The position numbers and the translations under genes are program-made. From contig NZ_BAZX01000007.1 of the NCBI RefSeq assembly GCF_001310955.1, positions 62,001-126,000 on the forward strand: DNA of 64,000 bases, given 5' to 3'. Shown one piece after another: positions 56,820 through 64,000 of the stretch. The stretch is from Marinifilum fragile JCM 15579. GTDB lineage: Bacteria > Bacteroidota > Bacteroidia > Bacteroidales > Marinifilaceae. The notes beneath the pieces are model-generated. The model ran no database searches. It was not told the DNA's origin and saw only the letters and a program-made list of their open reading frames with translations. The number at the start of each line of letters is the position of its first letter. Positions within the stretch are counted from its first letter, which is position 1.

Positions 56820-58022
56820 TTATTCAGGTAATCCATATTTTTCAACTACAAAGTCAAGATCTTTGTCGCCACGACCACTCAAATTTAAAAGAATGGATTG
56901 ACGAGGATTGGCCTTTGCCAGTTTCAATGCATACGCCACTGCATGCGAGCTTTCTAAAGCTGGAATAATTCCTTCCGAACGGCTTAGTTCATAGAATGCA
57001 TCAATACACTCTTTGTCTGTAACAGAATGGTATTCTACCTTATTCCAATCCTTTAGCATAGAGTGTTCTGGTCCAACTCCAGGATAATCCAGTCCGCTTG
57101 CAACAGAGTAAACAGGATCAGGTTGACCTTCTTCATCTTGCAAAAGGTAACATTTAAAACCATGAATAATACCAGGTTTACCAAAAGTTAAGGTGGCAGC
57201 ATGCTCTCCTTTATCGAATGATCTTCCAGCAGGTTCAACACCATGCAATTTACATTCCTTATCTTCTAAAAATGCAGAGAAAATTCCCATTGCATTACTA
57301 CCGCCACCAACACAGGCAACAACATTATCTGGCAGTTCTCCGGTCATTTCCTGAAATTGATCTCTTGCTTCAATTCCAATAACTCTTTGGAATTCTCTTA
57401 CCATCATTGGAAATGGGTGAGGACCAACAACAGAACCAATACAATAAATCGTATTAACAGGATCTTTTAAGTATGATTGAAATGCTGAATCAACAGCTTC
57501 TTTAAGAGTTTTTAAGCCATGAGTAACGGGAACAACTGTTGCTCCTAATATTTTCATTCGCATCACATTTGGATGCTCTTTGGCAATATCAACTTCACCC
57601 ATATGGATTTCACACTCTAAACCAAAATAAGCAGCAGCTGTGGCCAAAGCTACACCATGCTGACCAGCTCCGGTTTCTGCAATGAGCTTTTTCTTACCCA
57701 TGTATTTTGCAAGGAGAGCTTCTCCCATACAATGGTTCAATTTATGTGCTCCAGAGTGATTTAAATCTTCTCTTTTAAGATAGATTCTTCCACCATATTT
57801 ATTGGATAATCTATTGCAATAATATACTGGAGTGGGTCTGCCTTGAAAATGCTTGCGAATACTTCTTAATTCAGAAATGAACTCATGAGATTTACTGATA
57901 GAGTAGTATGCATCATTAATTTTCTGCATCTCTGCATTTAACTCATCGGGAATATAACTTCCTCCGTACTCTCCAAAATATCCTTTATCATCAGGATATG
58001 TCTTAAAATAGTTGCTCGACAT
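56820..58022 (-). CDS. trpB: Tryptophan synthase beta subunit (orphan copy)
   Basis: TrpB condenses indole with serine using pyridoxal phosphate. The 400-residue protein has [37 protein letters not shown], here [15 protein letters not shown] with the PLP lysine, [35 protein letters not shown] (phosphate loop), [16 protein letters not shown] and [11 protein letters not shown]. No trpA or other trp gene is near. The gene has its own promoter and terminator. The catalytic neighbourhood [20 protein letters not shown] differs from the HKINN type of operonic TrpB, so it may be a specialised paralogue for indole salvage. That is inference. Confidence 0.93.
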   Translation of the reverse strand: MSSNYFKTYPDDKGYFGEYGGSYIPDELNAEMQKINDAYYSISKSHEFISELRSIRKHFQGRPTPVYYCNRLSNKYGGRIYLKREDLNHSGAHKLNHCMGEALLAKYMGKKKLIAETGAGQHGVALATAAAYFGLECEIHMGEVDIAKEHPNVMRMKILGATVVPVTHGLKTLKEAVDSAFQSYLKDPVNTIYCIGSVVGPHPFPMMVREFQRVIGIEARDQFQEMTGELPDNVVACVGGGSNAMGIFSAFLEDKECKLHGVEPAGRSFDKGEHAATLTFGKPGIIHGFKCYLLQDEEGQPDPVYSVASGLDYPGVGPEHSMLKDWNKVEYHSVTDKECIDAFYELSRSEGIIPALESSHAVAYALKLAKANPRQSILLNLSGRGDKDLDFVVEKYGLPE

Positions 58023-58069
58023 GTATTAAAATTTGGTTAATAATATTCTGTGGTTTTTAGTTATCAGCA

Positions 58070-58077
58070 CAAATATA
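58070..58077 (-). promoter_or_regulatory. Candidate -7 element of trpB
   Basis: The minus strand reads TATATTTG, 48 bp before the start at 58022. A TTG lies 23 bases upstream, a little far for the -33 element. Confidence 0.5.
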
Positions 58078-58379
58078 GCAATCGGAATTTATTTTGTTTA
58101 CAATTACATACTGTTGTATAAGAAAAATGCAATGTCTCTTAAAAACTTCCAGCCCGGAATGCCATTGGAAAAGATTATAGACTACTCGCACCCGGATAAG
58201 AAATCGCAGAAACATTGCACTGATGACAAAGGTAAAAAAATAACGATTCATCACATTTATCTTGTAGTATTGATTTTTACTGAATTTTCTAAATAGTGTT
58301 TAACGACTTATTTACATTGCAATTGGGTATCAATATTTGTAATTTGTATAGATTCAATTTAAATAAAACGGAGGTTGCG

Positions 58380-59144
58380 ATGAATGAATTAAAAGTATCC
58401 CCTAAAGGGAGAGTTGCTTTTGTAAGTGGGGCAAATAGAGGAATTGGAAGGGCAATAACCATTGAATTGTTAGAAGCGGGAGCAAAAAAGGTTTATGCAG
58501 GTGTTAGAAATATCAAGTCTTTAGATGATTTAAAACCAGAATATGGAGAGCGATTGGTACCAATTTTATTAGATCTGAAAAATGATAAGACGATTATTAG
58601 GGCTACAAGACAAGTAAAAGATGTTGAAATTTTAGTTAATAATGCAGGAGTGTATGATGCTAGTGGTTTTTTTTCGGATGATACATTAGATAGTTTATCT
58701 GATAATTTTGAGGTAAATGTTTGGGGATTGGTAAAACTTAGTACTTCCTTAATCGATCATTTGTTGAACAAACCATTTGCAGCTATTGTAAATGTTTCTT
58801 CAGTATTGGGTTTGGCAAGCATGCCGATTGCAGGCACTTATTCAGCCTCAAAAGCTGCGGTTCATAGTATTACTCAAGGAATGAGAGGGGAACTTCTTAA
58901 TTCGAATGTATTAGTCATGGGAGTTTATCCTGGTCCGATTGATACGGATATGACCAGAGATCTTGATATGGATAAAGATTCTCCACAAAATGTGGCAAAA
59001 AATATCATAATGGGATTAAAACGGGGACTGGAATATGTATTCCCTGATATGATGTCGAAACAGGTTGGTGAATTGTACCTTACAGAGCCAATTACCATCG
59101 AAAAGCAGTTTGCTCATTTTGTTTCCGAAGAACAAGAAGCCTAA
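58380..59144 (+). CDS. SDR family oxidoreductase
   Basis: The 254-residue short-chain dehydrogenase has the cofactor motif VSGANRGIGRAI, VRNIKSL, ILVNNAGVYD, the active-site set NVSSVLGL and YSASKAAVHS, and PGPIDTDMTRDLDM. The cofactor loop (YAGVRNIKSLDDL) has Arg after the second strand, which favours NADPH. The start at 58380 (MNELKVSPKG) is preferred over an in-frame ATG at 58296, since it follows a clear GGAGGT, a rare strong ribosome site for this phylum, six bases ahead. The substrate is unknown. The DUF134 locus begins ~110 bp downstream. Confidence 0.9.
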   Translation: MNELKVSPKGRVAFVSGANRGIGRAITIELLEAGAKKVYAGVRNIKSLDDLKPEYGERLVPILLDLKNDKTIIRATRQVKDVEILVNNAGVYDASGFFSDDTLDSLSDNFEVNVWGLVKLSTSLIDHLLNKPFAAIVNVSSVLGLASMPIAGTYSASKAAVHSITQGMRGELLNSNVLVMGVYPGPIDTDMTRDLDMDKDSPQNVAKNIIMGLKRGLEYVFPDMMSKQVGELYLTEPITIEKQFAHFVSEEQEA

Positions 59145-59252
59145 TCAAGAATATAAAATGTTAATGAAGAGATCAGTATTGATCTCTTTTTTTGTGTTAA
59201 AAAATTTGCGAAATGAGAATATTCTCAATAAGTTTGTTTTAAAATTACTGAT

Positions 59253-59656
59253 ATGCCACGACGTACAAGATTAAGAAAGGTTGTAGAACCTCCACGATTT
59301 AAAGGATATAGACCTTATGGTGTAAATTCAAAAAGACGAGAGTCTATTGAGTTGCTTTATGAAGAATACGAAGCCATTAAGCTGGCGGATTACGATTTGA
59401 TGAATCATAAGGAAGCAGCAGAAATTATGGGGATTTCACGTCCTACTTTTGCCAGAATCTATGAAGCAGCAAGGCGAAAAATTGCTCAGGCCTTGGTTGA
59501 AACAAAAAACATTAAAACAGTATATGGCAATGCATTATGGATAAAGATTGGTTTGTATGTAACAAATGTCACGCTCGTTTTAACATTCCTAAAACAATGA
59601 CAAGTGATAAATGTCCCGCATGCAATTCCAATGATATAGAATCTTTAAATAAATAA
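59253..59656 (+). pseudogene. DUF134 DNA-binding protein, broken by a one-base frameshift
   Basis: The first frame (59253-59600) starts MPRRTRLRKVVEPPRFKGY and has a sigma-region-4-like helix-turn-helix (LMNHKEAAEIMGISRPTFARIYEAARRKIA, here NHKEAAEIMGISRPTFARIY). After GNAL it reads a tail that fits no family member. One extra base near 59535-59538 gives DKDWFVCNKCHARFN and TSDKCPACNSNDIE in the frame that stops at 59656, a two-CxxC zinc or Fe-S ribbon expected at the end of DUF134 proteins. The corrected product has 134 residues. DUF134 proteins nearly always stand next to NifX-like and ferredoxin-ATPase genes and probably regulate them. Confidence 0.87.
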
Positions 59657-59661
59657 GACCG

Positions 59662-59979
59662 ATGAAAACAATAATAACAGCAACAGGAAAAGGAGAAGAG
59701 CAACTATTTGATTTGCGTTTTGGACGTGCAGCTTGGTTCTGCATTTACGATGATGCAACAGATAGCATGGAGTTTTTCGAAAATAAACACGTAGATGCTC
59801 CATCAGGGGCAGGAGGTAAAGTGGTAGAAGATGTTGTTGAGTTGGGAGTGTCAAGAGTTATTTCAGGAGATTTTGGACCTAAAGCGAAAGATTTATTGGA
59901 AAAATTCGATATACAAATGGTGATTCTGAACGATGATCGCAAAACAATTAAAGAGATTGTAGAGAATTTTAAATCATAA
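59662..59979 (+). CDS. NifB/NifX-like cofactor-binding protein (orange-protein family)
   Basis: This 105-residue single-domain protein has the RNase H-like fold of the NifX/NafY/MTH1175 family: KTIITATGKGEEQLFDLRFGRA, here GEEQLFDLRFGRAAWFC, then APSGAGGKVVEDVVELGVSRVISGDFGPKA, here GGKVVEDVVELGVSRV, and a C-terminal helix. Family members carry FeMo-type or Mo-Cu clusters. It lacks the usual run of Cys or His ligands, with one Cys in AWFCIYDD. It follows the DUF134 gene by 5 bp. Confidence 0.9.
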   Translation: MKTIITATGKGEEQLFDLRFGRAAWFCIYDDATDSMEFFENKHVDAPSGAGGKVVEDVVELGVSRVISGDFGPKAKDLLEKFDIQMVILNDDRKTIKEIVENFKS

Positions 59980-59991
59980 AAACAATTTGTT

Positions 59992-60171
59992 ATGCCACGA
60001 ATGGATAAAACCGGACCCGATGGAAATGGTTGTAGAACAGGGCGCGGATTAGGAAAATGTCGAAGTAAGGATGACGGAACATTATTAGATAAACTTGGTA
60101 AGGGCTTAGGCTTAAAAAGAAGAAGTGGCGGAGGAGTAGGAAAGCAAAGAAGGATAAAAAGCGGCGAATAA
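59992..60171 (+). CDS. DUF5320-like small Gly/Arg-rich protein
   Basis: The 59-residue product starts MPRMDKTGPDGNGCRTGRGLGKC, here MPRMDKTGPDGNGCRTGRG, which matches the MPRxDxTGPxGxGxxTGRGxGxC opening of DUF5320 proteins. The rest is rich in Gly, Arg and Lys (GKGLGLKRRSGGGVGKQRR). Two Cys (14 and 23) remain. Such peptides regularly lie next to NifX-like genes. No function is known. It starts 12 bp past the first NifX-like gene. Confidence 0.8.
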   Translation: MPRMDKTGPDGNGCRTGRGLGKCRSKDDGTLLDKLGKGLGLKRRSGGGVGKQRRIKSGE

Positions 60172-60203
60172 GTAATCTCTAAAAAGAACTAAAATCATAA
60201 ACA

Positions 60204-60542
60204 ATGAAGAAAAAAATCGCAATACCAGTAAAGGAAGGCGTATTAGATTCGCATTTTGGACATTGTAGCCATTTTGCATTAATTGATGTCGAAGAAAAAG
60301 AAATAATTGCAGAGGAGTTGGTTGAAGCACCTCCACATGTACCAGGAAAATTGCCTCCATTTTTGGCTAATCTTGGAGTAACCGATGTTCTTGCTGGTGG
60401 AATGGGGGCGAGAGCCATTGAAATATTTAATGCCAACAATGTAAATGTTTTTGTGGGTGCTCCTGCATTACAGGCAAAAGAGTTGGTTACCGGGTTCTTA
60501 AATGAAACCATTGAATTTAATGCTAACTGTTGTGATCACTAA
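60204..60542 (+). CDS. NifX-like cofactor-binding protein (second copy)
   Basis: The 112-residue protein repeats the RNase H-like NifX fold: KKKIAIPVKEGVLDSHFGHCSHFALI, here VLDSHFGHCSHFALIDV, with His and Cys ligands near 20-25 as in the orange protein (SHFGHC), EAPPHVPGKLPPFLANLGV, and LAGGMGARAIEIFNANNVNVF. The tail (EFNANCCDH) has two more Cys and a His that could bind a metal. The SxHFGHC motif is the hallmark of MTH1175-like and ORP proteins. It is the better candidate of the two for holding a metal cluster. Confidence 0.92.
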   Translation: MKKKIAIPVKEGVLDSHFGHCSHFALIDVEEKEIIAEELVEAPPHVPGKLPPFLANLGVTDVLAGGMGARAIEIFNANNVNVFVGAPALQAKELVTGFLNETIEFNANCCDH

Positions 60543-60557
60543 TTACCTTAGTTTAAT

Positions 60558-61403
60558 ATGAATTCGGAATGTTTAGCTTGTCAGGCTAAAACAATAAATC
60601 ATATTGCAAATAAATTCGGATCAGATAAGAAAGCGACTGCTAAATTTAAAGAGGAAGCAAATTACATTGTTGCCAATAGTCAGTCGCTTCCTACTCCTTA
60701 TTCTGGTTTGTTACTACATCGTCTGGCAAAGAGAATTTTTAAAACCGAGAATTTATATGCCAACGAAAAGCTAAAGGCAAATAAACTTCTTCATCTTAAT
60801 TATTCGTACTGGAAATCTCTTGTTTCAAAATCTGAAAATCCATTGCATTTAGCGGCAAAGTTGGCTGTGATTGGCAATATTATTGATTATGGAGCTCATT
60901 CAGTCCCTGATGATATTGTATCTGAAATTAATCATCTTTTAGACAAGGAATTCGCATTAAATGAGAGCGAAGAAATGTTTGAGGTAATAAAGAATGCCAA
61001 AACTGTTCTATACTTAGGAGATAACGCTGGAGAAATTGTTTTTGACAAACTCTTTATTGAGACTTTAAATCATCCTAACTTAACCTTTGTGGTAAGAGGC
61101 GAACCAATTATCAATGACGTTACTTTCGAAGATTCTCAGTTTGTAAAAATGGAGGATGTGTGCAAGGTGATCTCTAATGGACATGATGCCCCTTCAACTC
61201 TATTGGAAAATTGTTCAAGAGAACTCCAAAACTTATACAGAGATGCTGATGTGGTTATATCCAAAGGGCAAGGGAATTTGGAAGGCCTTCTGAATGAGAA
61301 AAGGGACAAGTTGTTTTTTATGCTAATGGCAAAATGTGATTTAATAGCAGCTAAGCTTGGAGTTAAGAAAAGAGATTTAGTGATTAAGCAAAACAAGAAA
61401 TAG
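60558..61403 (+). CDS. DUF89 / ARMT1-like family protein
   Basis: The 281-residue protein belongs to DUF89. The N-terminal part has CLACQAKTINHIA, the CxxC of subfamily I. The core has VLYLGDNAGEIVFDKLFIETL, here YLGDNAGEIVFDKL with the metal-binding Asp and Asn, VVRGEPIINDVTFEDSQF, here RGEPIINDVTFED, and SKGQGNLEGL. DUF89 proteins are metal-dependent phosphatases proposed to remove damaged sugar phosphates or cofactors. Its place between a NifX-like gene and the ferredoxin ATPases suggests a role in the same unit. Its activity there is unknown. Confidence 0.9.
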   Translation: MNSECLACQAKTINHIANKFGSDKKATAKFKEEANYIVANSQSLPTPYSGLLLHRLAKRIFKTENLYANEKLKANKLLHLNYSYWKSLVSKSENPLHLAAKLAVIGNIIDYGAHSVPDDIVSEINHLLDKEFALNESEEMFEVIKNAKTVLYLGDNAGEIVFDKLFIETLNHPNLTFVVRGEPIINDVTFEDSQFVKMEDVCKVISNGHDAPSTLLENCSRELQNLYRDADVVISKGQGNLEGLLNEKRDKLFFMLMAKCDLIAAKLGVKKRDLVIKQNKK

Positions 61404-61407
61404 AATT

Positions 61408-62283
61408 ATGAGCTATAAAATAGCCGTATGCAGTGGCAAAGGAGGAACGGGCAAAACAACCGTTGCGGTTAATCTTTTTTCAACAATACAAACGAAGTGG
61501 ACAAAAAATGTACAGTTAATCGATTGTGATGTAGAGGAGCCTAACGATTTGCTATTCTTTAAGGATGCTAAAGTAATTAACCGCTCAATAGTAAATCAGC
61601 TTGTTCCTGTAATTGATGAATCGCAATGTACTTTTTGCCGCAAGTGTGAAGAGTATTGTGAATTTAATGCCATATCAATTATTCCATCGGTAAAATATGC
61701 ATCAGTTGATCCCAACATGTGCCATTCTTGTGGTGCTTGTTTGCATGCTTGTAGGTTTGGTGCAATTCAAGAGCAACAACATCCCATTGGAGAGTTAACC
61801 AACTATTCCAGAGGAAATCAAACTGATATTCTTGAAGGAAGTCTGAAAATTGGCTCTCCAATGCAGACAAAAATCATAAAGGAGTTAAAGGTGAATGCAA
61901 GTGATGAATCGGATATTTTAATTTACGATGCACCTCCGGGAACAAGTTGCCCGGTTGTAGAAACTGTATCCGTTGCAGACTTTGTTATTTTGGTGACTGA
62001 GCCTACACCTTTTGGTCTTTACGATTTGCGTTTGACTGTTAGTTTGATGAAGGAAATGCGGAAAGACTTTGGAATTGTGGTAAATAAAGCAGGATTGGGT
62101 GATAGAGAGGTTTATGCTTACATAAAAGAGGAAGATATTGAATTGCTGGCAGAAATTCCATTTAATCGAGAGTATGCCGGTCAATATGCACAAGGTAAAC
62201 TTCTTTCTGATATACCACCTCTAATAGAACAGGAATACCTGAAACTGGCAATTTATCTGAAAAACAGAATGCATCATGATTGA
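61408..62283 (+). CDS. MinD-type P-loop ATPase with inserted two-cluster ferredoxin domain (first)
   Basis: The 291-residue protein has the deviant Walker A CSGKGGTGKTT, the switch VQLIDCDVEEPND, and a ferredoxin insertion at about 70-115 with two CxxCxxCxxxC sets (CTFCRKCEEYC and CHSCGACLHAC). The MinD-type core then continues with IYDAPPGTSCPVVETV, FVILVTEPTPFGLYDL and VVNKAGLGDREV. Such proteins bind two 4Fe-4S clusters and ATP and are part of the Desulfovibrio orange-protein complex. It begins 4 bp after the DUF89 gene, and its end overlaps the next gene by 8 bp. Confidence 0.94.
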   Translation: MSYKIAVCSGKGGTGKTTVAVNLFSTIQTKWTKNVQLIDCDVEEPNDLLFFKDAKVINRSIVNQLVPVIDESQCTFCRKCEEYCEFNAISIIPSVKYASVDPNMCHSCGACLHACRFGAIQEQQHPIGELTNYSRGNQTDILEGSLKIGSPMQTKIIKELKVNASDESDILIYDAPPGTSCPVVETVSVADFVILVTEPTPFGLYDLRLTVSLMKEMRKDFGIVVNKAGLGDREVYAYIKEEDIELLAEIPFNREYAGQYAQGKLLSDIPPLIEQEYLKLAIYLKNRMHHD

Positions 62284-63160
62284 AATAACAATATTAAGTG
62301 GGAAAGGCGGAACTGGTAAAACTGGCATTACAGCGGCTTTTGCAAGTTTGGCTAAGAATACTGTTTTTGCAGATATCGATGTTGATGCACCAGATTTACA
62401 TCTGATTTTGAAGCCGGAAATTAAGGAAGAGAATCAATTTTTGGGTGCAAGAATTGCCACAATCAATAGACAAGTATGTACCAATTGTGGTTTGTGTAAA
62501 AAGGAGTGTAGATTTGATGCAATTCACTATAGAGCAGAAGGAGGTTTGGAGATAAATCCTTTCGAATGCGAAGGATGTCGTCTTTGTGAAAGGATCTGTC
62601 CTGTTCAGGCAATCAGTTCAGAACACAGTACCAACAATCATTGGTATGTTTCCAATACTCGATTTGGAACCATGTTACATGCTAAAATGGGGCCAGGAGA
62701 GGAGAATTCAGGAAAGTTGGTTACTACGGTAAGAAAAAATGCCAAGGAAAAAGCACGTGAACAAAATGCTGATTTTCTTTTGAATGATGGTCCTCCGGGA
62801 GTTGGTTGTTCTGCAATTGCTTCACTTACAGGAGTTGATAAAGTGATATTGGTAACTGAACCCAGCAAATCAGGTTTTCATGATGCCGTAAGATTAATTG
62901 AACTGGTTCAGAAGTTTAATATCGCATTGTATGCAGTGATAAACAAATGTGATATCAATTCTGAAATCACGAAGCAAATGGAAAGCTTCTTTCTTACACA
63001 AGGCATTCAACTTTTAGGAAAAATTCCATTTGACGAAGATATGGTGAATGCCATTGTAAATCAAAAATCAATCATTGAATATCGACCAGATTCGGAAATT
63101 GCCGGGAAGATTGAGGAAATGTGGAACAAAGTAACTGAACCAATTAAAGAATTAAAATGA
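62276..63160 (+). CDS. MinD-type P-loop ATPase with inserted two-cluster ferredoxin domain (second)
   Basis: The 294-residue paralogue of the preceding gene has LSGKGGTGKTG, FADIDVDAPDLHL, a ferredoxin insertion at about 65-110 (CTNCGLCKKEC and CEGCRLCERIC), then LLNDGPPGVGCSAIASL, KVILVTEPSKSGFHDAVRL and VINKCDINSEI. The pair likely forms a heterodimer, as in other loci of this type. Its last codon overlaps the thioesterase gene by 4 bp (ATGA), which suggests translational coupling. Confidence 0.94.
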   Translation: MIEITILSGKGGTGKTGITAAFASLAKNTVFADIDVDAPDLHLILKPEIKEENQFLGARIATINRQVCTNCGLCKKECRFDAIHYRAEGGLEINPFECEGCRLCERICPVQAISSEHSTNNHWYVSNTRFGTMLHAKMGPGEENSGKLVTTVRKNAKEKAREQNADFLLNDGPPGVGCSAIASLTGVDKVILVTEPSKSGFHDAVRLIELVQKFNIALYAVINKCDINSEITKQMESFFLTQGIQLLGKIPFDEDMVNAIVNQKSIIEYRPDSEIAGKIEEMWNKVTEPIKELK

Positions 63161-63579
63161 TAGAAGGAGAGTGTCTAATAAGACCTAGATATGGAGAGGT
63201 TGATCAGATGGGTTATGTGTACCATGCCAATTATGTAGATTACTGCCATTTTGCGCGAACCGAGTTGATGCGATCATTTGGGATAAATGATAAGGTGTTG
63301 GAAGAGAATGGAATAATGATGCCGGTAATTGAAATGAATCTGAAGTATAAAAAGCCGGTAGGTTACGATGATGAAGTTAGAATAATTACCAGTATTCACA
63401 ACATGCCAGATACCAGAATGAAATTTGACTTTAGATTCGAAAACTCGAAAGGTGAGACAGTCTGTTTGGCTAAGACTACAGTTGTTTTTGTGGATAGCAG
63501 TAATCGAAAACCTAAAAGAGTTCCTGCTATGATAAGTGAAGCTTTACAGTCTCGAATCCTGCAAGGTCAAGATTTTTAA
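63157..63579 (+). CDS. Acyl-CoA thioesterase, 4-hydroxybenzoyl-CoA type (YbgC/FadM-like)
   Basis: The 140-residue hot-dog-fold protein has RPRYGEVDQMGYVYHANYVDY near the start, here RYGEVDQMGYVYHANY with the catalytic Asp, then the helix FARTELMRSFGI, MPVIEMNLKYKKPVGYDDEV, here NLKYKKPVGYDDEV, and AKTTVVFVDS. It hydrolyses acyl-CoA thioesters of unknown chain. It is the last gene of the ORP-like transcript. Its final codons (QGQDF) lie in the first unit of a tandem repeat that runs on to about 63690. Confidence 0.9.
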   Translation: MIEGECLIRPRYGEVDQMGYVYHANYVDYCHFARTELMRSFGINDKVLEENGIMMPVIEMNLKYKKPVGYDDEVRIITSIHNMPDTRMKFDFRFENSKGETVCLAKTTVVFVDSSNRKPKRVPAMISEALQSRILQGQDF

Positions 63580-63705
63580 TTGAAGAGATCAAGACCTTTT
63601 CCTAAAAACATACAGACTTGTCGAAAAAAAAGTCAAGACTTTATTTTTTTAGGTCAAGACTTTTTTAAAAAACATCTAGACTTTATTTTAAAATGTCTTG
63701 ATATT
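63565..63705. repeat. Imperfect tandem repeat of GTCAAGACTTTT-like units
   Basis: Six near-copies of (G/A)TCAAGAC(C/T)TTTT occur about every 21-24 bp (about 63566, 63589, 63611, 63632, 63653 and 63674), with A/T runs between. The first copy is in the thioesterase gene, and the TAA follows its T run. At the end TGTCTTGAT is the inverse of the unit, so the region can also fold. Confidence 0.75.
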
Positions 63706-63810
63706 ATTTGTTAATTACTTGAATTCAATTAAAAATATCCGTCAAAGAATTTGAAAATATAAGTGTAGTAGCGTGATCATGTCCTTAATATTTGGGTTAT
63801 AGGCATGATT

Positions 63811-63843
63811 AAAAAAAGCAGGATCAATTGATCCTGCTTTTTA
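63811..63843. terminator. Bidirectional Rho-independent terminator
   Basis: A perfect palindrome GCAGGATCAATTGATCCTGC is flanked by seven A and five T. It closes the plus-strand transcript and the minus-strand STAS gene. Confidence 0.95.
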
Positions 63844-63863
63844 CATTAAACACCAACTTGGTA

Positions 63864-64000
63864 TTATAATTTTTCTTTAGCTCTTTTAAGTGCTTCTTCA
63901 AAATTGTCACAAATGTCCTTCTCAGAAATATAGTCGGCAATTTCACATCTTTCCAGCTCAAGTCTTACCTCTTTATTTACGCCAGACAATATGATCTTTG
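63864..64000 (-). CDS. STAS-domain protein, possibly SulP-type anion transporter (5' part outside the window)
   Basis: Only the last 45 codons are visible. They read ILSGVNKEVRLELERC, then ADYISEKDICDNFEEALKRAKEKL, here ICDNFEEALKRAKE. This is the end of a STAS domain as found at the C-terminus of SulP sulfate or bicarbonate carriers (LSGVN...VxxxLExxG...I...NIxxxxxEALxxA). A free anti-sigma antagonist is the other option, but the CDNFEEAL ending favours SulP. The start lies outside. Confidence 0.7.
   Translation of the reverse strand, partial: KIILSGVNKEVRLELERCEIADYISEKDICDNFEEALKRAKEKL

Noticed and set aside
58033..58296. 87-codon frame upstream of the SDR gene
   Set aside because: It begins with TTG, covers the trpB promoter element, and its product shows no known pattern. 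A short real gene cannot be fully excluded.
60519..60543. Further member of the stutter repeat family at the end of the second NifX-like gene
   Set aside because: Only one GATCACT word is present, which can be chance.

Overview
The window is AT-rich bacterial DNA with almost no operonic metabolism but dense regulation. Several features point to Bacteroidota: FecR/ECF sigma pairs with DUF4974, STN and carboxypeptidase-like regulatory domains, reg_prop sensor kinases, lipoproteins with short hydrophobic leaders, and promoters of the TAnnTTTG type instead of TATAAT. A marine, probably anaerobic or microaerophilic Marinilabiliales-type organism is my best guess. That last step is inference, since no rRNA gene lies in the window. 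No tRNA, rRNA, CRISPR array, prophage or insertion sequence was recognised.

Layout. Positions 1-2168 hold an ECF sigma/FecR pair followed by a truncated outer-membrane protein gene. A 42-bp tandem repeat follows (2513-2720). Then come a DUF819 membrane protein, a DEAD-box RNA helicase, a flippase-like membrane protein and a DUF5655 protein. Positions 6896-11561 hold a second sigma/FecR system. It is not linked to SusC/SusD but to two paralogous carboxypeptidase-regulatory-domain proteins. Positions 11805-21000 carry NAD (nadA), copper (cutC), nucleoside (deoB) and translation (ABC-F) genes plus a very large reg_prop sensor kinase broken by one base. After a TPR histidine kinase, a repeat-rich intergenic region and an aldo/keto reductase comes a complete phosphate regulon, pstS-pstC-pstA-pstB-phoU-phoB-phoR (25708-32909), with a convincing Pho box upstream of pstS.

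Positions 33201-39687 hold a sirtuin, fabG and an unusual signalling unit: a lipoprotein made of 34-residue repeats, a LytS-type kinase, a kinase-like protein that has lost the phospho-accepting histidine, and a LytTR regulator. Next comes a nickel superoxide dismutase with a Sec signal peptide, then a Crp-type regulator, a double-spondin lipoprotein, an orphan ATP-grasp protein, SfsA, a YkgJ protein, an MFS carrier, DoxX, MATE, the fused glutathione synthase GshAB, a large FtsX-type permease, class I fumarase, ArfB and an orphan TrpB. Positions 59253-63160 form a compact locus resembling the orange-protein (ORP) loci of sulfate reducers: DUF134 regulator, two NifX-like proteins, DUF5320 peptide, DUF89 protein and two ferredoxin-containing MinD-type ATPases. 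A thioesterase follows, and the window ends inside a STAS-domain gene.

Two genome-wide traits stand out. Five genes are each broken by a single-base indel, at least four of them in a short homopolymer, and each family is restored by one base; this looks more like sequencing error than decay. Simple stutter repeats and perfect palindromes sit repeatedly at the 3' ends of genes, sometimes supplying the last codons and the stop.
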